From NCBI RefSeq assembly GCF_964355755.1, contig NC_092672.1, positions 8,246,001 to 8,310,000 on the forward strand: DNA of 64,000 bases, given 5' to 3'. Positions within the stretch are counted from its first letter, which is position 1. The number at the start of each line of letters is the position of its first letter. The notes under the pieces were generated by a model that saw nothing but the letters and a program-made list of their open reading frames with translations, made no database searches and had not been told where the DNA came from. The stretch comes from Antedon mediterranea (lineage: Eukaryota; Echinodermata; Crinoidea; Comatulida; Antedonidae). The position numbers and the translations under genes are program-made. This document shows positions 11,501-23,300 of this stretch, piece by piece.

Positions 11501-14500
11501 CGCAAATTTACTCCGAAAGTAATTTAGAAATTGTCAACTATATTTCCGAGCTTGTTGTTATTCTTCCAAAGTGCAGTACATCAGAGAAACTAAGTATTCT
11601 ACAGATATTTGCTATGATTCAAAAGAAGTACCCACATGTAAGTACAGTGGAACCTCTATTAAATGGATGCTTCATTCTTATAGTGTTGTAACTTTTAATT
11701 GTGTTGTCTGATACAATAGCCTGAGTGCTAATAATAAAAAGAAACTTGACCATATAATGAAAACTGCTAGTAAAATAATAGGTAGAAATGTCAATGTTAT
11801 TGATGCAATATACAGGCGTGATGTTATTAGCCAAGTTAAGAAAATAATGGAGGATAGCTCACACCCGTTAAATAACAAATATGTAGTCAATAATTCAGGT
11901 AGAATCCACCTTTAAAATACAATACTACTCAATATAGGAAATCATTTGTCCACATGGAAGCCATGTGATACAAAATTATTTACATTATAGTCAACTCTCT
12001 CAATACTGGACTCTCTGAAAACCGGAAACTTTCTTGATGTCCAAAATATCCCAAATTTTGGTTTATTAGGCCAAAGGTGTCCAGTATTTGGAGAGTTGAC
12101 TCTTGTATAAATTTGGAATGATTGCATTTGTATACAAATTATAACGAACTCCAACTACATAATAATGAAACAAAACAATTATTTTAAAAACTTTCTGGCA
12201 ATATTAATAGTGACTTGCGATAAACATTTAATAACTTCCTATACAGTGTTATGATTTTTTTTTTACCCTTTGACCTTCTCTATTTCTAGGCCCTAAGGTC
12301 ACATGTAGCAGTATTAGTAGAGCAGCTTAATGACCCCAGTGTGTCGTCAACTATTTTAAACCTTTTACTGGATATTGCAACAGTTGATGCTAAAGCCTTC
12401 ATACCTTGCTTGCACATGCTGAAAGTGACCGTAGCTCAGCAGACATCCTTACTTTCTTTGGCTGCCAAGATCTTTGCAGCAATAGGAAAACTAAATGAGG
12501 TATAACATACAATTAAATAGGTTATGTTGAGTCATCAATCATTTTAACCTCTGTCTACACTAACTAGTTTGACAAAAAATTGTGATGTGCCCAAATATGG
12601 CAATATCTATTATAATGGACCAGTCCACAACCACGCCCTCATGTGGGAACGTACCACCGTCATCATTTTCCGCTTACTTGACTGCAGGGACGGCGGGAGA
12701 GAGTTTATAAAGGGGTGTTCTAGGAACTTTACACTTTCGTATCTAAAGCCCTCCCTCTGGAGAGCACGGGCTATTGTCGGTTTATACAGATAGATAGCAC
12801 TCATAGACTACTAACACCACTACTGGTTTGTGTAATATGGTATTATCTATCCATATACGGGTACATCACATTTCTTTGTCACATAAAGTTTGATAGTGTA
12901 GACAGAGCTTAAGACAGATGAGACATAGCCATAAATTTGGCACAGATTCAGGGGTCTCCTCAACAATAGTTCTTGTGGTAGAACAATTCTTCTCAGATAA
13001 TGACTTATTGTGTATGTGTAGTGTACAATCTAAAAGTGTGTATGTGGAAGTGTATGGGGTTACCCCTGTATACTGGTCCATCTCAGCCCCTGCCATTGTT
13101 GACAGAAAAATGAGCTTTTATTGGCAGCAGTATAACACAATGATGCCCTTGTTGTTTTCAATGTATGTATGCAACACAGCCAAGTTAGGCTGCAAGACAC
13201 AAGTTTATTTCCTCACGTTTATAATTAATATTCAATAATAATTGATTAATATTCCATAGGATTATGGCCGTGAGTGTATGACATTCCTTGTACAGCAACT
13301 GACTGTTGTAGAGCAGTCATCAGTTCCAGCGGTGCTCATAGAAATCAAGAGTATATCTGATTATCATAAGGGTCTTCTGAGCGAGCACATGCCACAGATC
13401 AACAGTCAGCAGGGTAGCAGTTCGACCGCTGTACGAATGATTGTACAGCAACTACAGGATGATTTGCATAAACGGTGAGTGTTCATGAAGTGCTCATTGG
13501 TCATGTATTTTGTTTTGGCCATATATGGAAATGATGATGTCATATCACTACAATATTTAGGTATATCACTACCATATTTGGGCACATGACGCTTTTTTTT
13601 ATTCAAACTAGTTTGATAGTGTAGACAGAGCTTAACATACCTGAGGTTTTTAAGGCAAGCCCAGTCCAAAGTTTTTTGCTTAAGTGCCTTTTCAAATAGA
13701 GACTAGTATTGAAAGGGATGGTAAATAAGCCTAGCCTAGCTGGGTCAGTTGTGCCTTAAAAATCCTGTCAACAGGCTTACTTACTTGTTACTTGTTTGCA
13801 TGCTATCCCCATTATTGGGGACATTTCGCCGTCATTGACATTATGTTGACATAGCACAACAATGAGAGACATTAATTTTGATGAGAAGGCCATTAACACT
13901 AATTAATTTTAAAACAACTAAAAACCTGAGACCTGTAACCCTTGGTAGGGACCCTGACGGGTACTCTCCCTCCGGGTCAAAGGGATCCCGAAACTCATCG
14001 GTGGGCAGGGGCGCTCAACTCCCTACTTGTTTATAGTATGTGCCGTTGGATTGGGAAAGCACCGTGCTTGCAAATTAATATTTCGAGACTGTTATATATC
14101 AAATTAAAAATACAAATTTTGCTTTGTTTTTATTTTAGAAAAGGCAGGACCTTTGAATCGAGTAAAGCAAAATCTCATTCTGCCTTGACTCACAGAGGAG
14201 GTGGAATTACACACTCTACTGTATCGTTGGACTTTGAAACTCGTAATCTACAAATGAAAAATCGCATACACAGCCAGGTCAGCGTCGACACATTTATGAA
14301 TCCAAGAAAACATTTCGATACTAAATCCTTGGCTACAAGAAGTCTAGAAGTAGGCCCTCTTTTATCACCGAAAGTTGATAAAGGACCCGAGTTATCTGGG
14401 AGCAAATCAAGTCTACAGAGTAACCCCCAACAATCGCGACCTCAGATGCGAAAATTTGAGCTTAGCCCACCTAAACCCGATGCTTCTGGAAAACATTGGG

Positions 14501-17500
14501 ATCCAAACAAACGCGTCAGTCGGAAAGACGGCGGAAGCCGGACCAACCTTATTCATCAGAAGGAGGTGCGAGAAATGTTAATGCCTAATAGCCGAGACAT
14601 GGAAATGAACAGTCTTTCAATCAGAGGTGAATCGTTGGGTAGCGGGCCTATCCACAATAGTAAACCAGGAACCTTAACAAGAACTGCTGAAAAGAAAGAC
14701 AGTAGTCTTCAACAATATTTAACAAAGAGAAGGAAGGAGATAATATCATACATTGAGTCTGTTAAAAAACAATTACCCGTTCCTACCAATTGCAAAGTTA
14801 TAGGTAAATAGTTTTCTATGTACTGTGTTTGCGTAAAAACCGTTATAATCATAAAGGTACATTTTTCACAGCAATGCATCCGGAATATGTATTCTAACTT
14901 ACCAGCTCAGCGCCCAATTTAAACCCATGGAACAACACCAATCTGGCTTTCTGAGCCAGACTTCCGTATACTTTTCGACATGCAATTGGACCCCTAAATC
15001 ACTAGTGCATCCTATACACCCAAACAAAGGCTACAGTATAGATGGGCCTTGATAACTGAAGGGAAAACAAGGTTGTAGCGAGAGATTATAAACAGACGAG
15101 GCAAAGATGCTTTAATTATAACTATCAATATAAAATATGACGATTTGTGCTAGGTAAAAGTTTCAGATGAGGCAAGTGCCTCGTCTGCCTCATGCTGACT
15201 AAGGATCTGGACAATGTCTTGCCTAGTTGATGACCACTCTAGCTTATACATAGGTACATATATTTATATATATATATATTTGTTTTGCTGTTTACAGAAT
15301 CAAAAGATAAGAAACCCGTTGGTCAATTAGAATTTCACTGTGGAAAGAAAGGAATAGATTGTTGTATGTATCAATCAACGCCATTTACCATGGCAACAAA
15401 AGAGATACAGACTTGGATCTATATAATGTACCTTCATTTACAGGTTTGTTTGTTGTTTGTTTTCTCTACATACAATTTCACTGCAATCTCCAATGTTGGT
15501 TTTCTGTGTGGTTTGGATTTGCAGAACACAAGTTTTCCTAAGCCTGCTCTGCTAAATGAACTTGTTTGGGCCTAGCTTTCCACATGGCAGTATATAAGTT
15601 TTGTTTAAGTGTCCCCAACACATAATCACTGTGTGTACGTGTTTATACACGGGTACGATTCATTGTTTGTTTCTGTTATGTCACAACTTTCTATAGGGGT
15701 CACAAGATACATGGTTTTCAAAGATATTTTGTCATAGCAGCCCTTTAGCATAAGCTAGAGAATCAAACTGTCCTTCATTTTTCCATATTTCAACCAATCA
15801 TTTTCAAAATTGATGAGTCATAAATCGTCATTTTTACATACTCTTTTCTCCAAAACTCAGTCTACACTAGCTTGACAAAAAAAGTGTGATGTGCACAAAT
15901 ATGACATCACCCTGTCCATAACATGGGCACATCACATTAGTTTGTCACATACAGTTTGATAGTGTAGACAGAACTTAAGAAATCATAATATTTTTTCTAG
16001 GCTACATCTCCAAGTCCAGTTGCAGTGGATGACGAGTCAATCCAGGTACTTAAAAGGTGCTGGGAGAAACAGAAGACAACCGGCGGGACGATGCCATTCC
16101 TTAAACTTATCACACAGAACTTTCCATCTACAAAAGTACAAAATGTTCTCATACAGCAGCTAAATGAGGCTAGTTATTACGATCTGTTCAAGTATGATCG
16201 GGACTGTTCAAGTTGGGTGTGCTTTATGTGCTGTAACCCAACAAAACTAGGTGAGTCATTGGTTAGCTCCCGGTGGCCGTATTCACCAATCAGACTTAAG
16301 TGAGAAATTAAGATGCTACGCTTTTCTACAAAAAGTTTTTCTAAACTACATGCTTCTCTCCTAATGGTTGCATCATGTCAGTGCTGCCAAGTCTAGCACT
16401 CTACTTTTTTATATATATTTTTATCAGACTATTATTATCATTATGTTATTGCTCCCTCTTTTAATATATCCTTGAACCGCGCCTGTGGTCTATTCTGTGT
16501 TAATATTTTGTGTGGCAATATCTTCGATTCAAGATCCCCACTAATCATGTTCTTTATTAATATGAGTCCATATCTATGTAAATTTCACAAACATTTTCTA
16601 TATACCAAAGTCATATCTCAATGTTTTTAAATTACTGTCATCTTTACTATTTTTTAGCTGATTACTTCTCTGATGGCCAGCCCCATATTGAAGGTCAACT
16701 GAAAGAAAAGAAAGTGCGCTGGAAATTGTTCCGCACTTGGAGAACTCGTTATTTTTCTTTGTCTGGAGAAAGTTTAATTTATAAGAAGAATAAATCAGTA
16801 AGAAATATTTAATTATTTTTGTTATGTTGTATGCTTGATTATGGGACACCCCTCTTCCAACAACTTCACTGGATGGATTCCCATTTCTGACTGTTTATGT
16901 TCAAAGTTTTACTTAATACATTCAAATGGCTGCATCCTGCCATGGAGTATAGGTCCATGATCCCACTGTATCTCAAAGATCGTGTATCTATAATCAGCCT
17001 AGCCATTGTCTCACAGGGCTTTATTTGCCATACCGAACCTTACCTGCGCTACATTTTCGCCTTGGCGATCAAGGCTTATTTCTTTCTTCAACGCTGAGAC
17101 AGTTTAAATTTGATTAATTTGCGACGAACAAAATATTTCATTTTAGATCATTGTGCGCATATGGGAATATTGCGACACATGTCCTCACATATGGTTGATG
17201 GTCTTTAGCTCCAGGGGACGACACAACGATTGACCTGGCCTAGGTTAGTCGTCGTCCATGGTTGTCGCAAGAATACCTATTACTGGGTAAAAAGTGCCAC
17301 ACCAATATTCAGATTATTATTTTATTATCATGCATTATTGATATAATACTCTTTTTCATTTGACTACAGTCACCATCCAAAGGAACGCTCCCGGTTGAAC
17401 TTGGAAAAGTGCAGAGTGTAAAGGCTGTGAGACGACGTGATCGTAGTATACCAAAAGCTTTTGAGATTTTCACAGAAGACAACAAGTCGTATGTATTTAA

Positions 17501-17579
17501 AGCGAAAGACAGCACTAAAGCTGAACAGTGGGTACAGTGTCTTACAATCGCAGTTCACCAAGCTAACACAAAACAATGA
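8537..17579 (+). CDS. VEPH1: VEPH1 / melted: PH-domain signalling adaptor
   Basis: Orthologue of Drosophila melted and vertebrate VEPH1, a membrane-associated adaptor reported to act in insulin/FOXO-TSC and TGF-beta signalling. Eleven coding exons: 8537-8745, 9279-9423, 10922-11099, 11474-11637, 12290-12499, 13260-13474, 14139-14803, 15298-15443, 16001-16250, 16658-16797, 17370-17579. All have GT/AG borders and add up in phase to 843 codons (human about 833). ATG 8537 aligns with the family start ([15 protein letters not shown]). Residues 1 to ~373 are the helical repeat region ([23 protein letters not shown]); ~374-596 (one 665-base exon) is a polar, poorly conserved linker; the C-terminal PH domain spans ~736-838 ([20 protein letters not shown] and [19 protein letters not shown]). 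No break seen. Introns carry MITEs, a SINE and LINE fragments. Confidence 0.95.
10264..10470. mobile_element. Palindromic MITE-like element (family C)
   Basis: In VEPH1 intron 2. An outer CTTAAGCCTGGTTTCCAT arm and nested palindromes: CGCTACACGACAGCGTAGCG and, at about 10391-10445, GCCGACAAAATCGGCAAAG mirrored by CTTTGCCGATTGCGTCGGC. No coding capacity. Confidence 0.6.
11718..11915 (+). pseudogene. LINE reverse-transcriptase C-terminal fragment
   Basis: In VEPH1 intron 4. A 65-codon open stretch reads [16 protein letters not shown], then [11 protein letters not shown] and SGRIHL, a pattern typical of the end of non-LTR retrotransposon ORF2 proteins. Nothing upstream or downstream continues it. 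The family is not assignable from so little. Confidence 0.55.
11988..12103. mobile_element. Short MITE-like inverted repeat (family E)
   Basis: About 116 bases with mirrored ends AGTCAACTCTCTCAATACTG and CAGTATTTGGAGAGTTGACT, in VEPH1 intron 4. Confidence 0.6.
12547..12912. mobile_element. MITE family A with internal insertion
   Basis: Termini CTCTGTCTACACT and AGTTTGATAGTGTAGACAGAGCTTA, split by about 240 unrelated bases (12601-12840) not seen in other copies. In VEPH1 intron 5. Confidence 0.75.
12922..13115 (+). mobile_element. SINE fragment (3' body, tRNA head lost)
   Basis: Diverged match to the body of the SINE at 29719-30050: TTCTTGTGGTAGAACAATTC followed by a CAGATAATGA stretch, and GGGGTTACCCCTGTATACTG. 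The tRNA-like head is absent or too decayed to see. Confidence 0.6.
13514..13635. mobile_element. MITE family A, 5'-truncated
   Basis: Contains CATATATGGAAATGATGATG, two ACTACCATATTTGGGCACAT-like repeats and the terminal TTTGATAGTGTAGACAGAGC. In VEPH1 intron 6. Confidence 0.75.
13640..14138. other. VEPH1 intron 6, remainder
   Basis: No gene. 13935-14080 is GC-richer (GACGGGTACTCTCCCTCCGG, GGGATCCCGAAACTCATCGG) than its surroundings and looks like an interspersed repeat fragment of unknown family. The open frame running into the 14139 exon from here is intron read-through. Confidence 0.4.
15855..15977. mobile_element. MITE family A, near full length
   Basis: Mirrored ends ACTCAGTCTACACTAG and TTTGATAGTGTAGACAGAAC around GATGTGCACAAATATGACAT, with GGGCACATCACATT near the far end. 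It ends 23 bases before a VEPH1 exon. Confidence 0.8.
16815..17100 (+). pseudogene. LINE (CR1/L2-like) fragment
   Basis: In VEPH1 intron 10. Broken coding similarity: LHWMDSHF, then [17 protein letters not shown] and a PLYLKDR segment, resembling the LHWLPV / FKxLLLTFKALHGLAP block of non-LTR retrotransposons. It contains a stop and has no RT core. Confidence 0.45.
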
Positions 17580-18440
17580 TTTGGGCTTCTCAGAATTTGT
17601 TGTATACTTTATACAAAATAATCCACATTTTTATGGGCTAAATATTACATTTTTGTCCACAATTTCAGATTTAAGAGTGTACTAGCTTTTATGAATACAA
17701 TTTTAACTTGATTTGAAATTAATAGTAGTTCATAAATATTTTTTAAAATATTTTTTTAAAAAGCTATTTATAAAATTTAATCATTTTCAAATATCAACTC
17801 AGAATATGAAATTAGTTGTGTAGTAATGTAGGTATCAAAGCTATCATTGTGGTAAGTTGAATACGTCGTTTTAAAAGTGAATATTACTGTATAGTGAGAG
17901 TATTTATATTTAGTGCAGTTTATCCTGTGCTTATATTGTGTATTTGCTATGCAAGGATTTTGGTGGGAAGTTATAATGTCAGCCATGTTTGTTGAATATG
18001 TGTATTTCAGTAGTCGCTATTTAATGTTCTGGTCGCTAATTAGAAGCATTTTAAAGGTCTAGCTTAGTTTCATTCAACCAAACAAAATGGTTTCTCTTGC
18101 AGGGTCTTTGATTTTATATTTTAAAATAGTAGATTTCGTTACTTCCCTAGATTACCTGAATGAACCAACGTTCAACCAAATACCGCTTTTGGTTTGTGAA
18201 TTTTTTAAACATATAATATCATACAACTTAACTTCAATTACCTTGAAACTTGTTCACATATCTGTCATTTTAATTATTTACCTTGTAATTCCAAAGAATT
18301 TATTCCATCGCATTTAACAGATATTTATGCATTCCATTTGCTATAGTTTGTAGATATTGAGAGGCCTTTGAATTTCACTATATGCTATGAAAGTAATAGA
18401 GCATGACAGACATACTATTTGCATATAGGCAGATATTTTT
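17580..18440. other. VEPH1 downstream / putative 3' UTR
   Basis: AT-rich, with no coding similarity. No AATAAA that I could assign with confidence; AATAAA at 19979-19984 and 20896-20901 are possible distal poly(A) signals. Confidence 0.4.
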
Positions 18441-18448
18441 CTTTAATT

Positions 18449-18960
18449 ACAGGTGTCATTACCTTGATTTGAATATATTATGGTTCAGGTGTCATTACCT
18501 TGATTTGAATATATTATAGTTCAGGTGCCATTGCACCTTGATTTGAATGTACTATGGTTAAGGTGCCATTATGATGATTTAAAAATAATTGTGCAGGTGT
18601 CATTACCTTGATTTGAATATATTATGGTTCAGGTGTCATTACACCTTGATTTGAATATATTATGGTTCAGGTGTCATTATCTTGATTTAAATATATTATG
18701 GTGCAGGTGTCATTACCTTGATTCAAGATGAAAAGAAAACTATTGTAGTATCTATTCATTTACATAAATTATGTAGGCATATCTGATTTAAATATATTAT
18801 AGTGAAGGTGTCTATGGATTTAAATATTAAGGTGCAGGTGGCTAATAACTTAAGTTAATAATACAGGTGTCTATTACCTTGATTTGAATATATTATGATA
18901 GATTTGTATAAAGTATAAATATCATGGTACAGGTGTCAAATATACATACCTTGATTTTTG
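18449..18960 (+). repeat. ~37-bp minisatellite
   Basis: About a dozen diverged units built on CAGGTGTCATTACCTTGATT plus TGAATATATTATGGTT. Units decay towards the 3' side. Confidence 0.85.
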
Positions 18961-19286
18961 AATAGGTGTGCCTTGAATAGGACTTCCATTATTTTTTGAA
19001 TCAAATATAATTTTTGAAAATCTTTTTTTATTTTATTGACATTATCAGTTTTTTTTTCAAACTACAAACATATAATGGGATTTAATTTTGAATTACTTTT
19101 ATTAGATATTATTACCAAATACGACAAGAGTATGGTCCCAGTAAATCTGGGTACGAAATGTTGTGAAAATTTAGGAGTGGGATTATTCTGTATTTGCAAT
19201 AACAATGGATTTACCAAAGTCTTGTGTCTCAATTTAGCCCAAATAAGGGAGTAGTATTTATGCTCCAGCATGAGATTATACTCTAT

Positions 19287-19458
19287 CTTAAGCTCTGTCT
19301 ACCCTATCCACCCCCCCCCCCCTCCTTTCACAAAATCCTTGATCCTCCCCTGAACTTAATGTGACAAAAAAAATGTGATGTGCCTATATATGGACATGAT
19401 GATGTCATATCACTACCATGTTTGGGCATATATACTTGATGGTGTAGACAGAGCTTAA
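19287..19458. mobile_element. MITE family A copy interrupted by a C tract
   Basis: Left end TTAAGCTCTGTCTACCCTAT runs into a poly-C stretch (19310-19322). The body resumes at 19356 (GTGACAAAAAAAATGTGATG) and ends in GATGGTGTAGACAGAGCTTA. Confidence 0.7.
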
Positions 19459-19576
19459 AACGGTATTTTTATTCAAAAGTTTACTTTCAACTAATGGTAC
19501 TACTTTCTTTCAAAGCATGCCTTTTTGTCAGTGACATATCATAGGGCAATGCAATGTCATGTGATCATCCCTGTGT

Positions 19577-19721
19577 ATAAAGCTCTGTCTACACTATCAA
19601 ACTTTATGTGACAACAAATGCGATGTGTCCATATATGGACATTATGATGTCATCACTACCATATATGGGAACATCACCCTTTTTTTTGTCAAACTAAATT
19701 AATAGTGTAGACAGATCTTAA
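19577..19721. mobile_element. MITE family A, full length
   Basis: Mirrored ends AAGCTCTGTCTACACTATC and AATAGTGTAGACAGATCTTA around the TGTCCATATATGGACATTAT core. Confidence 0.85.
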
Positions 19722-20101
19722 AATATGTATTTGTTGGATATATACAGCTGTTGTGCATCCCTTTCCATGAGGCTAAAAAGTTGTAAATTATAATGAAGTT
19801 TTAATATAATTTATGCATAAACTAACCATTTCCAAGAATGTTTGACGCTTCTGAATTTGTGCAATACTGTCTGCTAGTAACGTATAGTCTTTCTGCATTT
19901 AAAATTTATTGTAGTGTATAAAGATATTTGTTTTTGTATATATAGTTAATTTTTGCTACACTTTACTATTCATTCATTAATAAAAGCTTATATGAAAATG
20001 TGTACACGTAGTGTGGCAGGTTTAGATGACTTAAAATAATTAAGTAACATTTATGAAACGTTAATCTAATAATACACCCTAGATTAGAGCTGTTGCCATA
20101 C

Positions 20102-20208
20102 CTTAAGCTCTGTTTAGCCTATCAAAAAAAGTGATATGATGTCATTGTGTCCATATAATATGGGCACATTTTTTTTCACAAAGTTTGATAGTGTAGGTAG
20201 AACTTAAG
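20102..20208. mobile_element. MITE family A, short copy
   Basis: Ends CTTAAGCTCTGTTTAGCCTA and TTTGATAGTGTAGGTAGAAC. It abuts the next copy, sharing a few bases of the CTTAAGCTCTG terminus. Confidence 0.75.
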
Positions 20209-20722
20209 CTCTGTCTGTCTACATTATCAAACTAGTTTGACAAAAAAAAGTGTGGTAGTAATATGCTTAAATATGTTGTGATAGGACATTATTATGTCAA
20301 TACAGTATATGGTCACATCACATTTTTGCTTTCATATTTTTTATTTTATTTTATGTCTTTAGGCAATGTGGCCAAGGATTACCAATAGTGAATTAATCAC
20401 TGTCCTATCAGATAGGTGGTAAATCCCCTGATACAGGGGCTATTGTGTGAACCAGTTCACCGGGGTAACCCCCTACTCTTTTTCGAATAATGAACTGGGT
20501 TTCTTTAAAGTACACACAGGTTATAACTGTGTACACTGGACCTACGGTTTATAGTCCTTATCCAAGAAGACTTGTTCCACCACCAGAACTAGGAGCGAGT
20601 CGGCCTCGAACCCTTGCCAATGTTGTTGTTGGCTCTTTAGGTACGGTAAACGGCGCCCCTGCCTTAACCGCTCGGCCATATGACTCACTCATATGAAGTT
20701 TCATAGTGTAGGTAGAACTTTA
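20203..20722. mobile_element. MITE family A copy carrying a nested SINE
   Basis: Left part 20203-20337 and right part 20689-20722 (GAAGTTTCATAGTGTAGG) make one element once the SINE is removed. Confidence 0.8.
20338..20688 (-). mobile_element. tRNA-derived SINE inserted in a MITE
   Basis: On the minus strand the head reads TGGCCGAGCGGTTAAGGCAG (pol III A box) and GGGTTCGAGGCC (B box), then a body matching the SINE at 29719. TCATAT at 20332-20337 and 20689-20694 is a plausible target-site duplication. Confidence 0.85.
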
Positions 20723-23300
20723 GAAAGAGGGTGTTCAACATCCATGAGCCCACCTAAAAGGTCAAGTAAGATCATTAGATGTCTTCACTTGGTCTGGTAC
20801 TATTTCAGCTCTAAAAGCAGCTAGTGATGGTTGGGTTTAAGGTCTAAAAATGCTTTAAAAGACCTTGTACAGTTAGTATTGCTCCCTCTGGAATGAATAA
20901 AATATTTACATTGTTTCTCCAAGAATACAAGCATGATTTATGAATGCTGTGTAAATTTCTTTGTTTCTAAACAGATTTTAGTATACACTGGGATCATATT
21001 TTAATTTTCTATTATGAATGTGTGACAATCTTGGATATATGATTTTTTTTTTTATTGATTTTTTTATAGTGCACTTTCCATTAAATTTATCAAGGTGTTT
21101 TTTTTTAAGGCTTTTTGCGCTTGTTCACAGTTTACATTCCTATTATTAGTGCATACATATTATTTTAGGATTTTATAAAGTTTATTGTGAATCATGGAAT
21201 TTGGCAACCCAATCAGATTGTCAAAGGTGCTAGCAAAAATTCCATTAATACAAGTCATTATTTTTTACTCATTGGGCTTTTGAATCTTTAGTGATGTTAT
21301 ATTCAAGTTCAATAAATTGGTGTTAAAATGGGGAAAACATCTTTGTAGTTATCCATATATGCTTAATATATTTATTTCTGTAATTCAGTGGGTATGAAAT
21401 TTTATTTTGAAATATTAAAGCATTGCACACTACTATAAGGTCTGAAATCTTGTACTGTATCGTAATACAAAACATGATTATCAAAGAAATCATTATTCCT
21501 ATAAATTCATTGGTAAACATGTTAAAATCTTGTTTAGTTTCAATCGACGTTTCAATCAAATCAATCATCAATCTAAACATGCCATTAAATACAGAAGTGA
21601 CTATCGGCATGGTCAACCATGATTGTAATTTCTTATTTTTCCATCTGCATGGTTGAGTGTGCGTATAGTGTAAAGTTTTCTTTTTACCATGCCAATGTAG
21701 AAATCAATGAATTTGATGCGCGGTCAATAGTTAATGCGTATAGAATTTAAACGCACAGCTGACCGTGCCTATAGATAACTTTAAATTGACTGTGCAGATA
21801 AACTTAACTGGTGAATAGATAAATTCTAAGGATACAAAGGGTGTACAAACTATAGTTTATAAAAAATACATCAACAAAAGGTTACACATTACAGTGTGGA
21901 TAATTTAATGAAAAATCCAACAGCAATATAATAAATGATATAATAATGTGGAAAATTAGCTCTACAAACATATTTTAAACCTCTTTTTTTTTTATCTAAG
22001 GCTGTCATTCATGATTTGATATATCAAGATCTTGAAATCATAAGCCCAGTAGCTTTCACTTTTTGCACCAGTTTCAGAAAAATTATAAAAGAATTCTTCA
22101 GAGTTAACATAAAATAATATGCGATATTGTTAAAATAAAAATGGTAAATAATATTGTAATTCAAACACAATTTAAAATTTATATACAACTTAACTAAAAA
22201 GTACCATTTGCCATGAGAGTATTTTAAACATGTTAATGTTAGTAAGAGTCAAGATAATACAGGGTTCTCGCTAGGGCCCAAAGTCCCTTGTTTTTTTATG
22301 TTAAGAATTGTATATAAATTGATAGGGGTTATAAATAATATAATAGATTTCCACTCATATTCACCTTAATTATGGTATTAAAATTATGTACTTTTAAATA
22401 ATACCAGTACAACAATTGCTAAACAAAATCATTAATATTAATTTCAAATAAATGCATATTTTGATAACTATAAATTACAACTGTGATTTAATTACAAGTA
22501 GGTTTGGAAAACAATGATGAATATCCATACCCGAGTTACAAGTAGGGTTTAAAAATGGGCCTATAATGGATCAGCCTAAGCTTACAGGGGATGGTCTCTT
22601 AGACAACAGAGAGCACGTTCTTGACAAGGGTAATCAATTTTACTATAAGACAAATGGTTAAATAATATTGTTCAAATACCGACCTGGGTCATTCAATACT
22701 AGCGCTACCAATGAAAGGAAGTGCGACAAAAACTAACAGCAATAGTCTGTGAAATAACACGCAATTAATTTTTTTTCATATTGCAAATGAATTGGGCAAG
22801 TTTTTCCTTAATAAAATATTTTTCTATTACCTACACATTTTTATATGAAAATAGATATTTTTCCCATGTTAAATTGACCTTTGAACTGACATAACTAAGT
22901 TATTGTATTTTTTATCAGAAATGTCATACCAGGGAGTTGTAATTGGTGACAAGTCACTGGTCATACTAAACATTTGATTTAGACTTATGTTAAAAAAAAT
23001 CTATAGATATTAATAAATCTATGGTATATAAATGTACGTTTGTATCTTCAAAATGTTTTAATTTGCATCTTTCTAATAACATATCTTATTATTTACAATT
23101 AGAATAATTTATGAAACTAACCTTTTAAAAAAAATACCCATTTTAAATGTTATGCTTTGCAATGATATAACACGACCACTTTACATGTTTATGTCTAAAG
23201 TGCGTTACAATAGGATATTATGTCATCTGTTAGGCTAAAGGCAATACTCTATCTAAATATAAGTTAATATTACGGAGTTGTGATCTGAAATATTATCACA
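20723..23300. other. Intergenic spacer between convergent VEPH1 and SH3BP5
   Basis: AT-rich with no coding similarity. AATAAA at 20896-20901 could serve VEPH1. The part just below 23301 should include the SH3BP5 3' UTR. Short open frames around 21323-21656 have no recognisable content. Confidence 0.5.

Noticed and set aside
13942-14138. Coding extension of the VEPH1 exon upstream of 14139
   Set aside because: The frame is open by chance; a good TTTTATTTTAG acceptor and phase fit with the previous exon put the exon start at 14139.
16860-17100. Intact LINE
   Set aside because: Only a broken ~80-codon C-terminal piece is visible; no RT or endonuclease domain nearby.
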